Shown one piece after another: positions 26,838-39,856 of a DNA stretch of 64,000 nucleotides. Origin of the DNA: Candidatus Stammera capleta (GTDB taxonomy: Bacteria; Pseudomonadota; Gammaproteobacteria; Enterobacterales; Enterobacteriaceae); the NCBI GenBank assembly GCA_015140255.1, contig CP043993.1:62001-126000 (forward strand), read 5' to 3'. The position numbers were made by a program, and so were the translations under genes. Numbering within the stretch: the stretch's first letter is position 1; the number at the start of each line of letters is the position of its first letter. Below the pieces are notes generated by a model. It saw only the letters and a program-made list of their open reading frames with translations. It made no database searches and was not told the origin of the DNA.

Positions 26838-26889
26838 ATATGTAAACCAAATTATAAAACTTAATAAATTAAAATATTATATATTAAAA

Positions 26890-27390
26890 TTAATATATAA
26901 ATATTTCTTTTAAAAATTTACCTCTTTTATTAGCTATATATAAAGGAGATTGCATATTACATAATGCATTTAATGTAGCTTTTATTACATTTAAAGGATT
27001 ACTAGATCCATATAATTTAGCTAAAATATCTTTTATACCTATAGCTTCAAAAATAGCTCTCATAGATTTACCCGCTATAATACCAGTACCTTTAGAAGCA
27101 GGTTTAATAAAAACATTAGTACTAATATATTTACCTCTTATTTCATACCTTATTGTATTTCTTTTATTTAACATAATTAAAACCATATTTTTACGAGATT
27201 TATCTATAGCTTTTTGTATAGCTAAAGGAACCTCACGAGATTTACCATAACCATAACCTACTCTACCTAAACGATCACCTACAACAGTTAAAGCAGTAAA
27301 AGAAAATATTCTACCTCCTTTTACAGTTTTAGAAACTCTATTTACAGATATCAATTTTTCATAAAAATCATTTACATTAGATTTAATCAT
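26890..27390 (-). CDS. rpsE: 30S ribosomal protein S5
   Basis: 30S protein at the mRNA entry site important for decoding accuracy, 166 aa (E. coli 167). Motifs: '[29 protein letters not shown]', '[20 protein letters not shown]', '[18 protein letters not shown]' and '[19 protein letters not shown]'. No Trp. It is 12 bp after rplR and is followed directly by rplO because rpmD is missing. Confidence 0.97.
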   Translation of the reverse strand: MIKSNVNDFYEKLISVNRVSKTVKGGRIFSFTALTVVGDRLGRVGYGYGKSREVPLAIQKAIDKSRKNMVLIMLNKRNTIRYEIRGKYISTNVFIKPASKGTGIIAGKSMRAIFEAIGIKDILAKLYGSSNPLNVIKATLNALCNMQSPLYIANKRGKFLKEIFIY

Positions 27391-27402
27391 ATAATTACCA
27401 AT

Positions 27403-27756
27403 TTAAAATATTAAACCATATTTTCTAGCATTATCAGCTAAAATTTTTATACGACCATGATATTTAAAACCAGAACGATCATACACAACATTAAATATAT
27501 TTCTTTTAACAGCCCTTAAAGCTATTAATTTACCTATTTTTTTAGCAGAATTTTTATTACCTCCATATTTTATATTATTTCTTTTTTCTAAGGTTGATGC
27601 ATAAACTAAAACTCTAGAACAATTATTTAATTGATATACTATTTGTGCATATATATGACAAGAAGTTTTATGTACTACTAAACGTAATTTATTTTGTTTT
27701 TTCAAAATAAAACGCATTTTTTTACATCTACGTAAACGTTTTTCTTTTTTATTCAT
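27403..27756 (-). CDS. rplR: 50S ribosomal protein L18
   Basis: 5S-rRNA-binding protein of the central protuberance, 117 aa (E. coli 117). Motifs: 'RLVVHKTSCHIYAQIV' and the end 'YDRSGFKYHGRIKILADNARKYGLIF', closely matching the family '[26 protein letters not shown]'. Partner of the 5S rRNA at 47983. It lies 25 bp after rplF. Confidence 0.97.
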   Translation of the reverse strand: MNKKEKRLRRCKKMRFILKKQNKLRLVVHKTSCHIYAQIVYQLNNCSRVLVYASTLEKRNNIKYGGNKNSAKKIGKLIALRAVKRNIFNVVYDRSGFKYHGRIKILADNARKYGLIF

Positions 27757-27781
27757 AAAATATATTTAAATTGAATAAATA

Positions 27782-28330
27782 TTATTTAATTAATTTTTTT
27801 TTATGTTCTTTTATACGAACTTTTTCATTTATATAACGTATACCTTTACCTTTTTTATAATTTTCTGGAACACGAAAAGAACGTATTTTAGCTGCAACAC
27901 ATCCTACTAATTGTTTATCTCATCCTTTAATAATAATTTCATTAGAATTAGTACATTCAATATTTATATTTAGAGGAATATTATAATTTATTACATGAGA
28001 AAATCCTAAATTTAAAATTAAAGTATTATTTTCTACATAAGCTTTATAACCTATACCTACAATTAATAATTTTTTAGAAAAACCATATTTCAAACCATAT
28101 ATAATATTAAATATTATAGATCTTGTAGTACCGGTATATTTTTTATTTTTTAAATAATTACCATTAGTTTTAAATATAATTTTATTTTTTTTTTTTAAAA
28201 TAGGTATTACACTATTATGTACAACTTTAAAAAATTCTAAATTATCTTTTTTAAAAAATATTTTTTTACCTTCAATTTTAACTAAAATATTTTTAGGAAT
28301 AATAATTGGTTTTTCTGCAATACGAGACAT
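27782..28330 (-). CDS. rplF: 50S ribosomal protein L6
   Basis: Stalk-base protein near the sarcin-ricin loop, 182 aa (E. coli 177). I chose ATG 28328-28330 ('[12 protein letters not shown]', matching E. coli 'MSRVAKAPVVVP') over an upstream in-frame ATG at 28363 that would overlap rpsH. TGA at 27920-27922 encodes the Trp of '[20 protein letters not shown]' (E. coli 'GADKQVIGQVAADLRAYR'), and the C-terminus continues 46 residues to TAA 27782-27784. Confidence 0.97.
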
Positions 28331-28347
28331 ATAATAAAACCCTTTAT

Positions 28348-28740
28348 TTAAAAAATAGAACAAATAATTTCACCACCAACATTAAATTTACGAGCCTCTT
28401 TATCTGATAAAACTCCTTTTGAAGTAGAAATAATTAATACTCCTAAACCAGAATTAATCATAGGCAATTTATTTGCAGATAAATAAACTCTTAAACTTGG
28501 ACGACTTATTCTTTTAATTTCAGATATAACTGGACAATTATTAAAATATTTTAACCTAATTAAAATCTTTTTATTAATATCATATGTAATAAAATAATTT
28601 TTTATATATCCTTCTCGTAAAAAAATTTTTAAAATAGATTCTTTAAATTTAGAATAAAATATAAAAACTTTCTTTTTTTTAGCCAATTGAGAATTTCTAA
28701 TACAAGTTAACATATTACTTATTGGATCCTGCATACTCAT
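28348..28740 (-). CDS. rpsH: 30S ribosomal protein S8
   Basis: 16S-binding assembly protein, 130 aa, identical to the E. coli length. I chose ATG 28738-28740 ('MSMQDPISNMLTCIRN', E. coli 'MSMQDPIADMLTRIRN') rather than the upstream ATG at 28758. The C-terminus 'GVLIISTSKGVLSDKEARKFNVGGEIICSIF' matches the family end. In E. coli S8 represses the spc operon by binding near rplE; no such site was identified here. Confidence 0.97.
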   Translation of the reverse strand: MSMQDPISNMLTCIRNSQLAKKKKVFIFYSKFKESILKIFLREGYIKNYFITYDINKKILIRLKYFNNCPVISEIKRISRPSLRVYLSANKLPMINSGLGVLIISTSKGVLSDKEARKFNVGGEIICSIF

Positions 28741-28767
28741 ATATTTAATCTCTTTCAAATATAATAA

Positions 28768-29073
28768 TTACCAACTAGATTTTCTTAAACCAGGTATATA
28801 ACCTTTAACAGCAAATTCACGAAATTTAATTCTACTTAAACCAAATTTACGTAAAAATCCATGAGGTCTACCTGTAAGTTTACACCTATTTCTTTTACGT
28901 ACTATACTAGAATTTCTAGGTAAAGATTGTAATTTAATAATAGCTTTTCACCTATCTTTGTTAGAAGTTCTATTATTAGAAATAATTTTCTTTAATTTCA
29001 TTCTTTTAAAATAAAATTTTTTAATTAAAAAAGATCTTTTATTTTCACGAGCTATAATAGATTTTTTAGTCAT
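28768..29073 (-). CDS. rpsN: 30S ribosomal protein S14
   Basis: Head protein of the 30S, 101 aa, exactly the E. coli length. It starts '[17 protein letters not shown]', contains '[21 protein letters not shown]' and '[20 protein letters not shown]', and ends 'KSSW' with UGG as the last codon, showing both Trp codons are in use. It is the long, zinc-less type of S14. An internal TGA=Trp ('KDRWKAII') hides it from a standard-code scan. Confidence 0.97.
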
Positions 29074-29087
29074 ATGTATATTTAATT

Positions 29088-29627
29088 TTAATTAGAAAAA
29101 GGGAAATAAAATTCTTTCAATAAAAAATAAGATTCTTTTAATATATATGTATTTGTTACAATAGATATATTTATACCATGAATATAAGTAACTTTTTCAT
29201 AATCAATTTCAGGAAAAATAGTCTGTTCCTTAATACCTATATTAAGATTTGAACACTTATCAAAAGATTTTTTCGAAAAACCTCTAAAATCTCTAATTCT
29301 TGGTATAACAATAAAAATTAATTTATCTAAAAAATTTCACATATTTTTCTTTCTCAAAGTAACTTTACATCCAATAGGAATACCTTGACGAATTTTAAAA
29401 TTAGCAATAGATTTTTTAGATTTAGTTATTACAGGTTTTTGACCAGTAATTAATTTTAAATTCGAAAAAACATCCGGTAATCTTTTTTTCTCTAAATTAG
29501 AAAAATCCAAGCTAACACTTAAAACTATTTTAATTAATTTAGGTACTTGCATAATAGAATAATAATTAAAATTATTCATAAATTTTTTTATAATTTTACT
29601 TTTATATAAAAACAATAAATTACTCAT
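29088..29627 (-). CDS. rplE: 50S ribosomal protein L5
   Basis: 5S-rRNA-binding protein of the central protuberance, 179 aa (E. coli 179). Motifs: 'FNYYSIMQVPKLIKIVLSVS', 'TGQKPVITKSKKSIANFKIRQGIPIGCKVTLR', then a TGA=Trp at 29337-29339 ('NMWNFLDKL'; E. coli 'RMWEFFERL'), 'PRIRDFRGFSKKSFD' and 'EQTIFPEIDYEKV'. Stop TAA 29088-29090. It lies 6 bp after rplX. Confidence 0.97.
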
Positions 29628-29633
29628 ATAAAA

Positions 29634-29942
29634 TTAAAAAATTAATTTATTACATTTTAAATAACGAACTTTTTTTTTATTAACAAATTTAAAACCTATT
29701 TTAGATTTTTTACTAGAATTCTTACAAAAATGACTTACATTAGAAATATCAATATAAGATTCTTTATAAATTTTACCACCTAAAATATTTTGAGAAGGTA
29801 TAGGTTTTTGATGTTTTAAAACTAAATTAATTCCATCAATTAAAACTTTATTTCCAACAATTTTTTTAATAAAACCTTTTTTACCTTTATCTTTACCAGT
29901 AATTATTAATACTTCATCATTAACACGAAATTTACAAGACAT
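29634..29942 (-). CDS. rplX: 50S ribosomal protein L24
   Basis: Early 23S assembly initiator with a KOW fold, 102 aa (E. coli 104). Motifs: 'RVNDEVLIITGKDKGKKGFIKKI', 'INLVLKHQKPIPSQNILGGKI' and 'SKIGFKFVNKKKVRYLK'. No Trp. It sits between rplN (13 bp) and rplE (6 bp) in the spc operon. Confidence 0.97.
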   Translation of the reverse strand: MSCKFRVNDEVLIITGKDKGKKGFIKKIVGNKVLIDGINLVLKHQKPIPSQNILGGKIYKESYIDISNVSHFCKNSSKKSKIGFKFVNKKKVRYLKCNKLIF

Positions 29943-29955
29943 AAAATTACCTCAA

Positions 29956-30327
29956 TTAAATTACTTCAGAAGCAAGAGATATTATTTTAATAAATTTATC
30001 AGATCTTAATTCTCTAGTAACAGGACCAAAAACTCTAGTACCTATAGGTTGTTCATTAACATTATTTAATAATATACAAGCATTATTATCAAATCTAATA
30101 TAAGAACCATCTAATCTAGACAAACCATATTTAGTTCTAACAACAACAGCTTTTAAAACTTCACCTTTATATACTTTACTTTTAGAAATTACTTCTTTAA
30201 TAACAATTTTTATAATATCACCAATATTAGCATATCTACGATGAGTACCACCTAAAACTCTTATACACATAACTATTTTAGCACCAGAATTATCAGCAAC
30301 ATGTAATAAAGATCTTTCTTGTATCAT
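29956..30327 (-). CDS. rplN: 50S ribosomal protein L14
   Basis: Bridge-forming 50S protein, 123 aa (E. coli 123). Motifs: '[27 protein letters not shown]', '[17 protein letters not shown]', '[25 protein letters not shown]' and '[13 protein letters not shown]'. First gene of the spc operon section, 10 bp after rpsQ, so the S10 and spc operons appear fused. Confidence 0.98.
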   Translation of the reverse strand: MIQERSLLHVADNSGAKIVMCIRVLGGTHRRYANIGDIIKIVIKEVISKSKVYKGEVLKAVVVRTKYGLSRLDGSYIRFDNNACILLNNVNEQPIGTRVFGPVTRELRSDKFIKIISLASEVI

Positions 30328-30337
30328 ATATTTACCT

Positions 30338-30583
30338 TTATTTTCTACTAATTATTTTACAAAGAATTCAAAATTTTTTTTTTGATAAAGGTCTACACTC
30401 TTTAATTTCTATATAATCTCCAACATTACAACAATTATTTTCATCATGAACATACATTTTTATTTTTTTTTTAATATATTTCTTATAAATATTATGTTTA
30501 ATAAACTTTGTAAAAAAAACTACTATAGTTTTATTCATTTTATTACTTAAAACATAACATCTAATTTTTTTTTTTTTTAACAT
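30338..30583 (-). CDS. rpsQ: 30S ribosomal protein S17
   Basis: 16S-binding OB-fold protein, 81 aa (E. coli 84). Motifs: '[17 protein letters not shown]' (E. coli 'RVVSDKMEKSIVV'), '[25 protein letters not shown]'. TGA at 30368-30370 encodes the Trp of 'KKKFWILCKII' (E. coli 'KTKSWTLVRVV'), after which the frame runs to TAA 30338-30340. The start overlaps rpmC by 23 bp, inside a run of 14 A that both genes read in different frames. Confidence 0.95.
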
Positions 30584-30755
30584 AATTAATATTTTTTATA
30601 GTTAAATAAGTTTTAATACGAGCTATATTTCTTCTATATGAACGTATTAAATGAGTTTTCTTTAATTTACCAGAAAATAATTGAATACGTAAACTAAAAT
30701 ATTTTTTAAGTAAATTATATAACTCCATTTTTAATTCTTTAATATTTTTATCCAT
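30561..30755 (-). CDS. rpmC: 50S ribosomal protein L29
   Basis: Exit-tunnel-rim protein that helps recruit trigger factor and SRP, 64 aa (E. coli 63). Motifs: '[32 protein letters not shown]' and '[11 protein letters not shown]', matching the family '[36 protein letters not shown]'. Ends 'YVKKKKN' read from a run of 14 A (30565-30578 on the plus strand as T). The 3' end overlaps the rpsQ start by 23 bp. Confidence 0.95.
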   Translation of the reverse strand: MDKNIKELKMELYNLLKKYFSLRIQLFSGKLKKTHLIRSYRRNIARIKTYLTIKNINYVKKKKN

Positions 30756-30771
30756 TATAAATTAATTTAAA

Positions 30772-31185
30772 TTACAAAAAAAAATTTTTAACTACAAACA
30801 TTGTTTTAACTGACAACTTATCACCTGCTAATTTTAATGCTCTTCTAGCTATATTTTCTTCTACACCGTCTAATTCATATAAAATTTTACCAGGTTTTAC
30901 TACAGCAACTCAATATTCAATATTACCTTTACCTTTACCCATACGAACTTCTAAAGGTTTTCTAGTAATAGGTTTATCAGGAAATATTCTAATTCATAAA
31001 AAACCTTGTCTTTTTATATTTCTAGAAATAACACGACGAGCAGCTTCAATTTGTCTAGATGATATATGACCTCTAGTTATAGCTTTTAATCCAAATTTAC
31101 CAAAATTTAATTCTATATCATTTGATATACCTTTATTACGACCTTTTTGTATTTTTCTATATTTTGTTTTTTTAGGTTGCAACAT
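30772..31185 (-). CDS. rplP: 50S ribosomal protein L16
   Basis: 23S-binding protein near the A site and 5S rRNA, 137 aa (E. coli 136). It starts '[19 protein letters not shown]', with '[27 protein letters not shown]' (Trp is TGA at 30994-30996), '[15 protein letters not shown]' and '[12 protein letters not shown]'. Stop TAA 30772-30774. It is followed by rpmC after 16 bp. Confidence 0.97.
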
Positions 31186-31214
31186 ATCAATCTGTAATCC
31201 TTTTTAAAATAAAA

Positions 31215-31928
31215 TTATTTTATTTTTCTACGAATTCTTTTAAAATATCTTCTTATACTCAGAACATTACTATTATATAATTTTATAGGATAAAATTTAT
31301 CTAATATTTCCCCTTTAAATATTCATACTTTAATTCCAATAACACCATAATTAGTAAAAGCTTCAGAAAAACTATAATCTATATCAGCTCTTAAAGTATG
31401 TAAAGGTACACGACCTTCACGATATCATTCTCTTCTTGCAATTTCAGTACCTCCTAACCTACCACTTAATTCTAATCTAATACCTTTAGCTCCTAATCTA
31501 ATAGCATTATTAATTACTCTTTTCATTACTCTTCTAAACATCATTCTTCTTTCTAATTGAAGAGAGATATTATCTGCTACTAATTTAGCATCTAATTCAG
31601 GTTTACGAACTTCAGAAATATTTATCTGAGAAACTACGCCAGTAATTAAAGTAATATTTTTTTTTAATTTTTCTATATCTTCACCTTTTTTACCTATAAC
31701 TATTCCAGGACGAGCAGTATAAATAGTAATTCTTATACTTTTCTTAGCTGGTCTTTCAATTAATATTTTAGAAATTAAAGCTTTAGATAATTTCCTATAT
31801 AAAAATTTTCTTACTATATAATCACTCTCTAAATTCTTTGCAAAATCTTTCTTATTTGCAAATCACGCAGAATTTCACATTTTAGTAATTCCTAAACGAA
31901 TAACATTAGGATTAACTTTTTGACCCAT
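31215..31928 (-). CDS. rpsC: 30S ribosomal protein S3
   Basis: KH-domain protein at the mRNA entry channel with helicase-supporting residues, 237 aa (E. coli 233). It starts '[29 protein letters not shown]' with TGA Trps where E. coli also has Trp. It continues with '[23 protein letters not shown]', '[29 protein letters not shown]', '[23 protein letters not shown]' and 'GVIGIKVWIFKGE'. No ORF survives with standard code, so this gene is easy to miss. ATG 31926-31928, stop TAA 31215-31217. Confidence 0.98.
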
Positions 31929-31947
31929 TTTAATCACCAATAATAAT

Positions 31948-32277
31948 TTATACATCAGAAACAAAAACAGTAATATGACTAGTACATTTTAAAATATAAT
32001 TTACTCTTCCTTTTGCTCTAGGCATAATACGTTTTATTAAAGTAGCTTTATCAACATATATTTTAGAAATTCTTAATACATCTCTACTAATACCTTTATT
32101 TAAAGCATTATATAAAGCTGATTTTAGTACTTTTTTAATTAATAAAGAAGCTTTCTTATTAGTAAATTTTAATATATTTAAAGCTAAATTAACTTTTTTA
32201 CCTCTTATTAAATCAGCTACTAATCTTAATTTTTGAGTAGAAGATCTGACATAACGATATTTAGCAAAAATTTCCAT
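31948..32277 (-). CDS. rplV: 50S ribosomal protein L22
   Basis: Exit-tunnel protein, 109 aa (E. coli 110). Motifs: '[32 protein letters not shown]' and '[27 protein letters not shown]', matching the family '[27 protein letters not shown]' closely. No Trp codons. 19 bp before rpsC. Confidence 0.97.
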   Translation of the reverse strand: MEIFAKYRYVRSSTQKLRLVADLIRGKKVNLALNILKFTNKKASLLIKKVLKSALYNALNKGISRDVLRISKIYVDKATLIKRIMPRAKGRVNYILKCTSHITVFVSDV

Positions 32278-32290
32278 ACAATATTATAAA

Positions 32291-32572
32291 TTAATTTTTT
32301 TTAATCTTTTTATCAGAAGATAAATGTCCTCTATATGTTCTAGTAGGAGAAAATTCACCTAATTTATGACCAACCATATCTTCAGTAATATAAACAGGAA
32401 TATGACGTCTACCATTATGTACTAAAATAGTTAATCCTATCATATTAGGTAATATAGTAGATCTCCTAGATCATGTACGAATAGGTTTTTTATCCTTAGA
32501 TTTAATCATTTTTTCAACTTTATTAAATAAATGAACATCAATAAATGGACCTTTTTTAAATGAACGAGACAT
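32291..32572 (-). CDS. rpsS: 30S ribosomal protein S19
   Basis: Head protein of the 30S, 93 aa (E. coli 92). It reads '[19 protein letters not shown]', '[21 protein letters not shown]' (Trp is TGA), '[33 protein letters not shown]'. ATG at 32570-32572, TAA at 32291-32293. Its internal TGA hides it in a standard-code scan. Confidence 0.97.
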
Positions 32573-32590
32573 TGTAAATTATTACCTAAA

Positions 32591-33412
<822 letters not shown>

Positions 33413-33427
33413 AATAAATAACCTAAA

Positions 33428-33733
33428 TTATTTTAATAAATTATCTAACTGTACATTCTGATTTTCTTTCAATATTATATAAGCTTTCTTTCATTTTTTA
33501 CTATAATTTATAATTCCATTCTTTTTAATTTTTTTTTTAGTTTTTATTCATAAAGTTCTTACCTTTTTAACTTTTAAATTTAAAATTTTTTGTACAGCTG
33601 ATAATATTTCTATTTTATTAACATTACCTTTAACTTTAAAAACTAAAGTTTTATTATTATTTAACAAAAAATTAGATTTTTCAGAAAAAATAGGTTTTTT
33701 TAAAATATTTAAATAACTTAATTTTAAACTCAT
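33428..33733 (-). CDS. rplW: 50S ribosomal protein L23
   Basis: Exit-tunnel protein and docking site for trigger factor and SRP, 101 aa (E. coli 100). It contains 'ILKKPIFSEKSNFLL' (E. coli 'VLRAPHVSEKAS') and 'VFKVKGNVNKIEILSAVQKIL..KVKKVRTL', then TGA=Trp at 33548-33550 and 'KKWKKAYIILKENQNVQ' (E. coli 'RDWKKAYVTLKEGQNLD'). The ATG shares one base with the rplD stop (TAATG). Confidence 0.96.
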
Positions 33734-34341
33734 TAATTTAATTTTCTCTCTAACAATTTAATAGAAGAAATAGTAAAAATAATATCTTTAAAATTTAAAA
33801 AATCTATTATATTAATATTATTAACACTACGTACTGAAACATTATATAAATTACGTGATGATAAAAACAAATTTTTATCTAATTTATCAACAATAATTAA
33901 TAACTTTTTAGAATTTAAAAAATTAATTTTTTTTAATAAAAATTTAGTTTTAGGACAAGATATACTTAATTCACTCAAAATATGTAATCTAGATTCACTA
34001 TATAATTTAGATAAAAGAACTTTAAAAGCTTTTTTATAAACTTTTTTATTAATTTTTGAAAAATATTTTTTAGGTTTTCTAGCAAAAGTTACCCCTCCTG
34101 AACGTCATATAGGACTTCTAAAAGAACCTGCTCTAGCTCTACCTGTACCTTTTTGTTTTCAAGGTTTTTTATTAGAACCTGAAACTTCAGATCTAGATTT
34201 TTGAGAAACACTTCCTTTACGACTATTATTTCTACATAAAACAATCACTTGATGTAATAAATTCATATTAAAGTTAACTTTAAAAATATTATTTAGTAAC
34301 TTAATATTTTTATTAGTATCTTTTAATAAAATATTAACCAT
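33733..34341 (-). CDS. rplD: 50S ribosomal protein L4
   Basis: Exit-tunnel protein and, in E. coli, autoregulator of the S10 operon; 202 aa (E. coli 201). The central loop '[41 protein letters not shown]' is well conserved with two TGA Trps. The C-terminal half is diverged but ends 'TISSIKLLERKL' like the family 'TVDAVKQVEEML'. It is 4 bp after rplC and ends within the rplW start codon. Confidence 0.96.
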
Positions 34342-34345
34342 AAAA

Positions 34346-34972
34346 TTAACTCTTTTTAATTGAAGATCTTATAATTAATCTACTACCATTGTAACCAGGC
34401 ACAGAACCATAAACTAATAAAATATTTTTATCAAAATATATTTTACAAATTTTCAAATTTTGTATAGTAGTTCTAGTATTACCTAAATGACCACTCATTT
34501 TTTTACCTTTAAAAACTTTACCTGGCGTTTGATTTTGTCCTATAGATCCTGGAACTCTATGTGATAAAGAATTACCATGAGAATTATCTTGAGAACGAAA
34601 ATTTCATCTTTTAATAGTACCTGCAAAACCCTTTCCTTTAGATACCCCAATAACATCAACTTCTTTAATATTTGAAAATAAATTAATATTTAAAGATTGA
34701 CCAATATTTAAATGTAATTTTTTTATATAAGGTATTTCCCATAAGCCTATACCAGGAATAACATTAATTTTATTATAAAAACCTAATTGACATTTATTTA
34801 ATTTTTTTTTTTTTATATTACCTGTAGTAACTTGAGTAACATACTTATTATTATATTTTTTAATACAAGTAATAATATTATCTTTAATTTCTATTAAAGT
34901 AACAGCACATGATAAACCATTACTGTTAAATATTTTAGTCATACCAATTTTTTTACCAATTAATACAATCAT
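34346..34972 (-). CDS. rplC: 50S ribosomal protein L3
   Basis: Early 23S assembly protein next to the peptidyl transferase centre, 208 aa (E. coli 209). It starts '[19 protein letters not shown]', with '[58 protein letters not shown]' as the diagnostic block (W is TGA at 34604-34606, Q is the methylated Gln region). UGG is also used in 'GLWEIPYIK'. Stop TAA 34346-34348. Confidence 0.97.
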
Positions 34973-34979
34973 ATAATAT

Positions 34980-35291
34980 TTATCCTAAACTTATTTGAAC
35001 ATCAACACCAGATGCTAAATTTAATTTCATAAGAGCATCAACAGTTCTCTCAGTAGGTTTAACTATATCAATTAAACGTTTATGAGTCCTAATTTCATAC
35101 TGATCTCTAGCATCTTTATCAACATGAGGAGAAACTAAAATTGTAAAACGTTCAATAGAAGTAGGTAAAGGAATAGGTCCTCTAACTTGAGCACCAGTTC
35201 TTTTAGCAGTTTCCACTATTTCTAAAGTAGAAATATCTATTAAACGATGATCAAAAGCTTTTAATTTTATTCTAATTCTTTGATTTATCAT
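34980..35291 (-). CDS. rpsJ: 30S ribosomal protein S10 (NusE)
   Basis: Head protein of the 30S and antitermination factor NusE, 103 aa, exactly the E. coli length. '[41 protein letters not shown]', '[29 protein letters not shown]' and '[20 protein letters not shown]' are near-identical to E. coli. The first gene of the S10 block, only 26 bp after tuf, so the str and S10 operons are adjoining. Confidence 0.98.
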   Translation of the reverse strand: MINQRIRIKLKAFDHRLIDISTLEIVETAKRTGAQVRGPIPLPTSIERFTILVSPHVDKDARDQYEIRTHKRLIDIVKPTERTVDALMKLNLASGVDVQISLG

Positions 35292-35317
35292 TTATAACCT
35301 ATATTTTAAAATAAAAA

Positions 35318-36502
35318 TTAAGATAAAATTTTACTTACTATACCAGCTCCCACAGTACGTCCACCTTCTCTAATAGCAAATCTTAAACCTTCATCCATAG
35401 CTATAGGACTAAATAATTTAACTAAAATCTTGACATTATCACCAGGTATTACCATTTCAATACCTTTAGGTAATTCTATAGTACCAGTAACATCAGTAGT
35501 TCTAAAATAGAATTGAGGACGATACCCATTTAAAAAAGGAGTATGTCTACCTCCTTCTTCTTTAGATAAAACATAAACTTCAGCTTCAAAATAAGTATGA
35601 GGTTTAATACTACCCGGTTTAGATAAAACTTGACCTCTTTCAATTTCTTCTCTTTTTATACCTCTTAATAAAATACCTACATTTTCTCCTGCTCTACCTT
35701 CATCAAGCAATTTACGAAACATTTCAATACCAGTACATATAGATTTTTTAGTTTCTTTTATACCTACTATTTCCACTTCATCACCTATTTTAATTAAACC
35801 TTGATCTATTCTACCAGTTACTACTGTACCTCTACCTGAAATAGAAAAAATATCTTCTATAGGTAATAAAAATGGTTGATCTATATTTCTTAAAGGATCA
35901 GGTATATAACTATCTAAACAATTAGCTAAATCAAAAATTTTTTCTTCCCATTTAGAATCACCTTCTAAAGCTTTCAAAGCTGAACCTCTTATTATAGGTG
36001 TATCATTACCAGGAAAATTATATTGAGTTAATATATCTTTTACTTCCATTTCAACTAATTCTAATAATTCTTCGTCATCAACCATATCACATTTATTTAA
36101 AAAAACCACTATATGTGGAACACCTACTTGGCGAGCTAATAAAATATGTTCTCTAGTTTGAGGCATAGGACCATCAGTAGCAGCTACTACTAATATTGCC
36201 CCATCCATTTGAGCAGCACCAGTAATCATATTTTTAATATAATCCGCATGACCAGGACAATCTACATGAGCATAATGTCTTTTAGAAGTATCATACTCAA
36301 CATGAGAAGTATTTATAGTTATACCTCTAGCTTTTTCCTCAGGAGCATTATCTATTTGTTCAAATGCACGAGGTTGACCACCAAATTTTTTAGCTAAAAC
36401 AGTTGTAATAGCAGAAGTTAATGTAGTTTTACCATGATCAACATGACCTATTGTTCCAACATTAATATGTATTTTAGAACGTTCAAATTTTTCTTTTGAC
36501 AT
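35318..36502 (-). CDS. tuf: Translation elongation factor Tu
   Basis: GTPase that delivers aminoacyl-tRNA, 394 aa, as in E. coli. G1 'GHVDHGKT' (residues 19-26), G2 'RGITI', G3 'DCPGH', G4 'NKCD', and domain 3 end '[14 protein letters not shown]'. No TGA; the one visible Trp ('SKWEEKIF') is UGG. It lies 33 bp after fusA in the str operon. Among the most conserved proteins in the window, so base composition bias is lowest here. Confidence 0.99.
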   Translation of the reverse strand: MSKEKFERSKIHINVGTIGHVDHGKTTLTSAITTVLAKKFGGQPRAFEQIDNAPEEKARGITINTSHVEYDTSKRHYAHVDCPGHADYIKNMITGAAQMDGAILVVAATDGPMPQTREHILLARQVGVPHIVVFLNKCDMVDDEELLELVEMEVKDILTQYNFPGNDTPIIRGSALKALEGDSKWEEKIFDLANCLDSYIPDPLRNIDQPFLLPIEDIFSISGRGTVVTGRIDQGLIKIGDEVEIVGIKETKKSICTGIEMFRKLLDEGRAGENVGILLRGIKREEIERGQVLSKPGSIKPHTYFEAEVYVLSKEEGGRHTPFLNGYRPQFYFRTTDVTGTIELPKGIEMVIPGDNVKILVKLFSPIAMDEGLRFAIREGGRTVGAGIVSKILS

Positions 36503-36535
36503 ATATTCCTTTAAATTTTAAAAACTCTAATTAAA

Positions 36536-38659
<2,124 letters not shown>

Positions 38660-38684
38660 ATATTTTCCATATAAAATTATTTAA

Positions 38685-39164
38685 CTATCATCTATAATGA
38701 GCAAAAGCTTTATTAGATTCTGCTATACGATGAGTATCATCACGTTTTTTTATAGCAAAACCTTTTTTATTAATAGCATCTAATAATTCATCAGCTAATT
38801 TTAAAAACATTTTTTTTTTAGATCTTTTTCTCGCCGAAAATATAATTCAACGCATAGCTAAAGTATCACCTCTTTTAGGTCTAACTTCTATAGGTATTTG
38901 ATAAGTAGTACCACCAACTCTACGAGATTTTACTTCTACTATAGGTTTAACATTATTAATAGCAATTTCTAATAAACTTAATCTACTTTTTTTAATTTTA
39001 TTTTTTAATATATTTAAAGATGTATATAATATATTTTCAGCAATAGATTTCTTACCATCATACATAAGTAAATTAATAAATTTAGTTACTAATTTTGAAT
39101 TATACATATAATCCGGAAATATTTTATGACTATTTGATAAATTACCTCCTTTACGACGTGACAT
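38685..39164 (-). CDS. rpsG: 30S ribosomal protein S7
   Basis: 16S-binding head protein, in E. coli also the str-operon autoregulator; 159 aa (E. coli 156-179). It starts '[18 protein letters not shown]' (first residues diverged), with '[29 protein letters not shown]' (W is TGA at 38847-38849) and ends '[12 protein letters not shown]'. The last sense codon is TGA (38688-38690) immediately followed by TAG (38685-38687); E. coli S7 has Trp at this place, so TGA is read as sense and TAG is the stop. Confidence 0.97.
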
Positions 39165-39186
39165 AATAACTCCATATTACAAATTT

Positions 39187-39558
39187 TTATAAATTTTTTT
39201 TAACACCATATTTAGAACGAGATCTTTTTCTATCCTTTACTCCAGCACAATCTAAAGATCCTCTTATAACATGATAACGTACACCAGGTAAATCTTTTAC
39301 TCTACCACCACGAATAAGTACAACAGAATGTTCTTGTAAATTATGTCCTTCCCCAGGTATATAAGCTGTAACTTCTAGATTATTTGTTAAACGTACTCTA
39401 CAAACTTTTCTTAAAGCAGAATTAGGTTTTTTAGGAGTAGTAGTATATACTTTTATACATACCCCTCTTTTTTGAGGACATTTATTTAATGCAGGAACAT
39501 TATTTTTAAATACTTTACGTATTCTTGATTTACGAACTAACTGATTAATAGTAGACAT
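39187..39558 (-). CDS. rpsL: 30S ribosomal protein S12
   Basis: Decoding-centre protein, 123 aa (E. coli 124). Motifs: '[16 protein letters not shown]', '[22 protein letters not shown]' (lysine of the streptomycin-sensitive form is retained), '[35 protein letters not shown]' and '[10 protein letters not shown]'. First gene of the leftward ribosomal superoperon that continues to rplQ (and perhaps glyS). The 222 bp upstream to tRNA-Cys must hold its promoter. Confidence 0.98.
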   Translation of the reverse strand: MSTINQLVRKSRIRKVFKNNVPALNKCPQKRGVCIKVYTTTPKKPNSALRKVCRVRLTNNLEVTAYIPGEGHNLQEHSVVLIRGGRVKDLPGVRYHVIRGSLDCAGVKDRKRSRSKYGVKKNL

Positions 39559-39763
39559 TTATTTACCTAAATAAATTTTTAAAATAAATTTTATTAGATT
39601 CATAAATTAATATAATATTAAAATACAAAACTTAATAAATTAACTATAACATTAATATAAACTTTAAACTAATATATTACTACATTTTCTTTATTTATCC
39701 AATAAATACTAATTGCTCTAAATAAATATTTAAAAAAATATTCTACATATTATATATATGTTA

Positions 39764-39769
39764 TATAAT
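39764..39769 (+). promoter_or_regulatory. Possible -10 box (TATAAT) before tRNA-Cys
   Basis: A perfect TATAAT sits 12 bases before the tRNA-Cys 5' end, which suits a start for a short tRNA-Cys/tRNA-Leu/def/fmt transcript. The sequence 17 bases upstream (TTCTAC) matches the -35 consensus only weakly, and TATAAT arises easily by chance in such AT-rich DNA. Confidence 0.3.
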
Positions 39770-39780
39770 ATAAATTATAT

Positions 39781-39851
39781 AGCGTGTTGACAGAGAGGTA
39801 ATGTAGTGGATTGCAAATCCATATACCCCGGTTCAATTCCGGGACACGCTT
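39781..39851 (+). tRNA. tRNA-Cys (anticodon GCA)
   Basis: Cloverleaf aligns base for base with E. coli tRNA-Cys: acceptor pairs A/T then GCGTGTT with GACACGC, anticodon stem GTGGA...TCCAT around TTGCAAA, and T arm CCCGG-TTCAATT-CCGGG. Discriminator is U (39851). The following bases are CAA, so CCA is not encoded. It is followed 5 bp later by tRNA-Leu(UAA), the cysT-leuZ pair of enterobacteria, with glyW lost from the cluster. Confidence 0.95.
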
Positions 39852-39856
39852 CAATA

